NCBI RefSeq assembly: GCF_000235565.1
Contig: NC_017527.1
Span: forward strand, 1,550,001-1,614,000
Direction of reading: 5' to 3'
Length of the DNA: 64,000 nucleotides
DNA from: Methanothrix harundinacea 6Ac
GTDB lineage: Archaea; Halobacteriota; Methanosarcinia; Methanotrichales; Methanotrichaceae
The position numbers and the translations under genes were made by a program. This document shows, one piece after another, positions 63,459-64,000 of this stretch. A model generated the notes under the pieces. It was not told the DNA's origin. It saw nothing but the letters and a program-made list of their open reading frames with translations, and did not search any database. Positions within the stretch are counted from its first letter, which is position 1, and each line of letters begins with the position of its first letter.

Positions 63459-63961
63459 ATCTTCTCAGCCTCGATAGGTTCTATCACCAGAAGGTCCTTC
63501 TCCGCCCCCACCTCGCGGAGGATCGAGAGGGACTTTCTGATCTCCTCTTTCCCCGTCGCCCTGATCCTCAGGTAGGCGGAGGAGGGCTCATCGATCCCCG
63601 GCATCCTGAGGGAGAGGTCCTCCACCTCGGCGAAGCCGGTGGAATCGATCCGGTCTATGGTGTCCCCGAGGTCGGTGTGGACGACGTGGCCGATGAGAAG
63701 GACCGAGATCTCCTCGATGAACCGGTCCTCCCCCGCCCTCACCACCACGATCCCATTATCCTGGAGGTGTCTTTTGATGTTATCGATATTTGATGGATCG
63801 ATCTCGAAGACGATCTGGACCGGGACGGTGCCCCTCGGCGTCTTCCGATCCCGGTGATGGACCACGCTGATGATGTTCCCCTTGTACTTCTTGAATGGCT
63901 CGAGGGACTGCATCAGCTGTCCCGGCACATCTTGCAGTTCCAAGTCCATCGAAAGTCGCAT
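63455..63961 (-). CDS. ACT-domain regulatory protein linked to homoserine dehydrogenase
   Basis: 168 residues with an N-terminal ACT domain (MDLELQDVPGQLMQSLEPFK, KGNIISVVHHRDRKTPRGTV, PVQIVFEIDPSNIDNIKRHL) and a second ACT-like half (DEPSSAYLRIRATGKEEIRK). ACT domains bind amino acids; placed directly upstream of and overlapping hom, it is probably the feedback sensor for threonine or methionine synthesis. The partner assignment is from gene order. Confidence 0.88.
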   Translation of the reverse strand: MRLSMDLELQDVPGQLMQSLEPFKKYKGNIISVVHHRDRKTPRGTVPVQIVFEIDPSNIDNIKRHLQDNGIVVVRAGEDRFIEEISVLLIGHVVHTDLGDTIDRIDSTGFAEVEDLSLRMPGIDEPSSAYLRIRATGKEEIRKSLSILREVGAEKDLLVIEPIEAEKI

Positions 63962-64000
63962 AAAACTTATTCCTCGTCAAATTGCTGCTCTCCACCACCA

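Overview
The window reads as the chromosome of a GC-rich methanogenic archaeon of the Methanosarcinales, most likely Methanothrix/Methanosaeta-like (inferred from gene content and base composition, not from a marker gene). The evidence is F420-dependent methylene-H4MPT dehydrogenase (mtd), an MtrH methyltransferase, the archaeal phosphomevalonate dehydratase pair, ADH synthase of the archaeal aromatic route, indolepyruvate:ferredoxin oxidoreductase, a tRNA-Ser with a bulge-helix-bulge intron, archaeal TATA boxes and giant DUF11 surface proteins. GC is about 60 percent except for one AT-rich island.

Layout. 1-2.1 kb: pyrD-pyrK-FAH hydrolase operon. 2.2-7.8 kb: an exported nuclease-like protein carrying a 48-bp repeat array, a small protein, a DEAD-box helicase, a lipoprotein, a thioredoxin-CcdA gene split by a frameshift, and a decayed channel-like gene. 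7.8-12.5 kb: an AT-rich accessory island with a winged-helix protein, an exported protein, a transposase remnant, a tightly coupled pair of Panacea-like and PIN-domain genes, and a run of very small overlapping genes ending beside an intron-containing tRNA-Ser(UGA). 12.7-17.3 kb: housekeeping genes (mtaD/dadD, COG1361-type surface protein, ADH synthase) and an exported rhodanese-fold protein without catalytic cysteines. 17.6-20.4 kb: an orphan transposase-type HTH protein followed immediately by ectABC (ectoine), with ectA frameshifted. 20.4-29.2 kb: cupin, membrane and small zinc-binding proteins, a phosphodiesterase-like protein, DUF362 ferredoxin protein, and ADP-forming acyl-CoA synthetase.

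29.5-43.2 kb is one 4,560-residue exported DUF11 protein with eleven in-phase 360-bp repeats. 43.4-48.4 kb is a minus-strand group: uvrC, mtrH, both subunits of phosphomevalonate dehydratase, and mtd. 48.7-52 kb is an addiction-module patch (HicB-like, two vapBC pairs) with three copies of a dispersed repeat of about 120 bp. 52-64 kb holds a flavodoxin-fold oxidoreductase, a HEAT-repeat protein, iorBA, an exported acetolactate decarboxylase, a 646-residue HhH-headed protein with its own AT-rich promoter and terminator, hisD, DNA ligase, homoserine dehydrogenase (frameshifted) and its ACT-domain partner.

Two themes stand out. First, three conserved genes (ccdA part, ectA, hom) are each broken by one base in a G run, and each is restored by a single-G correction; this looks like homopolymer sequencing error or slippage rather than decay. 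Second, the best candidate for an undescribed system is the Panacea-like/PIN gene pair in the AT-rich island, followed by the domesticated-transposase-like HTH gene fused in position to the ectoine operon.
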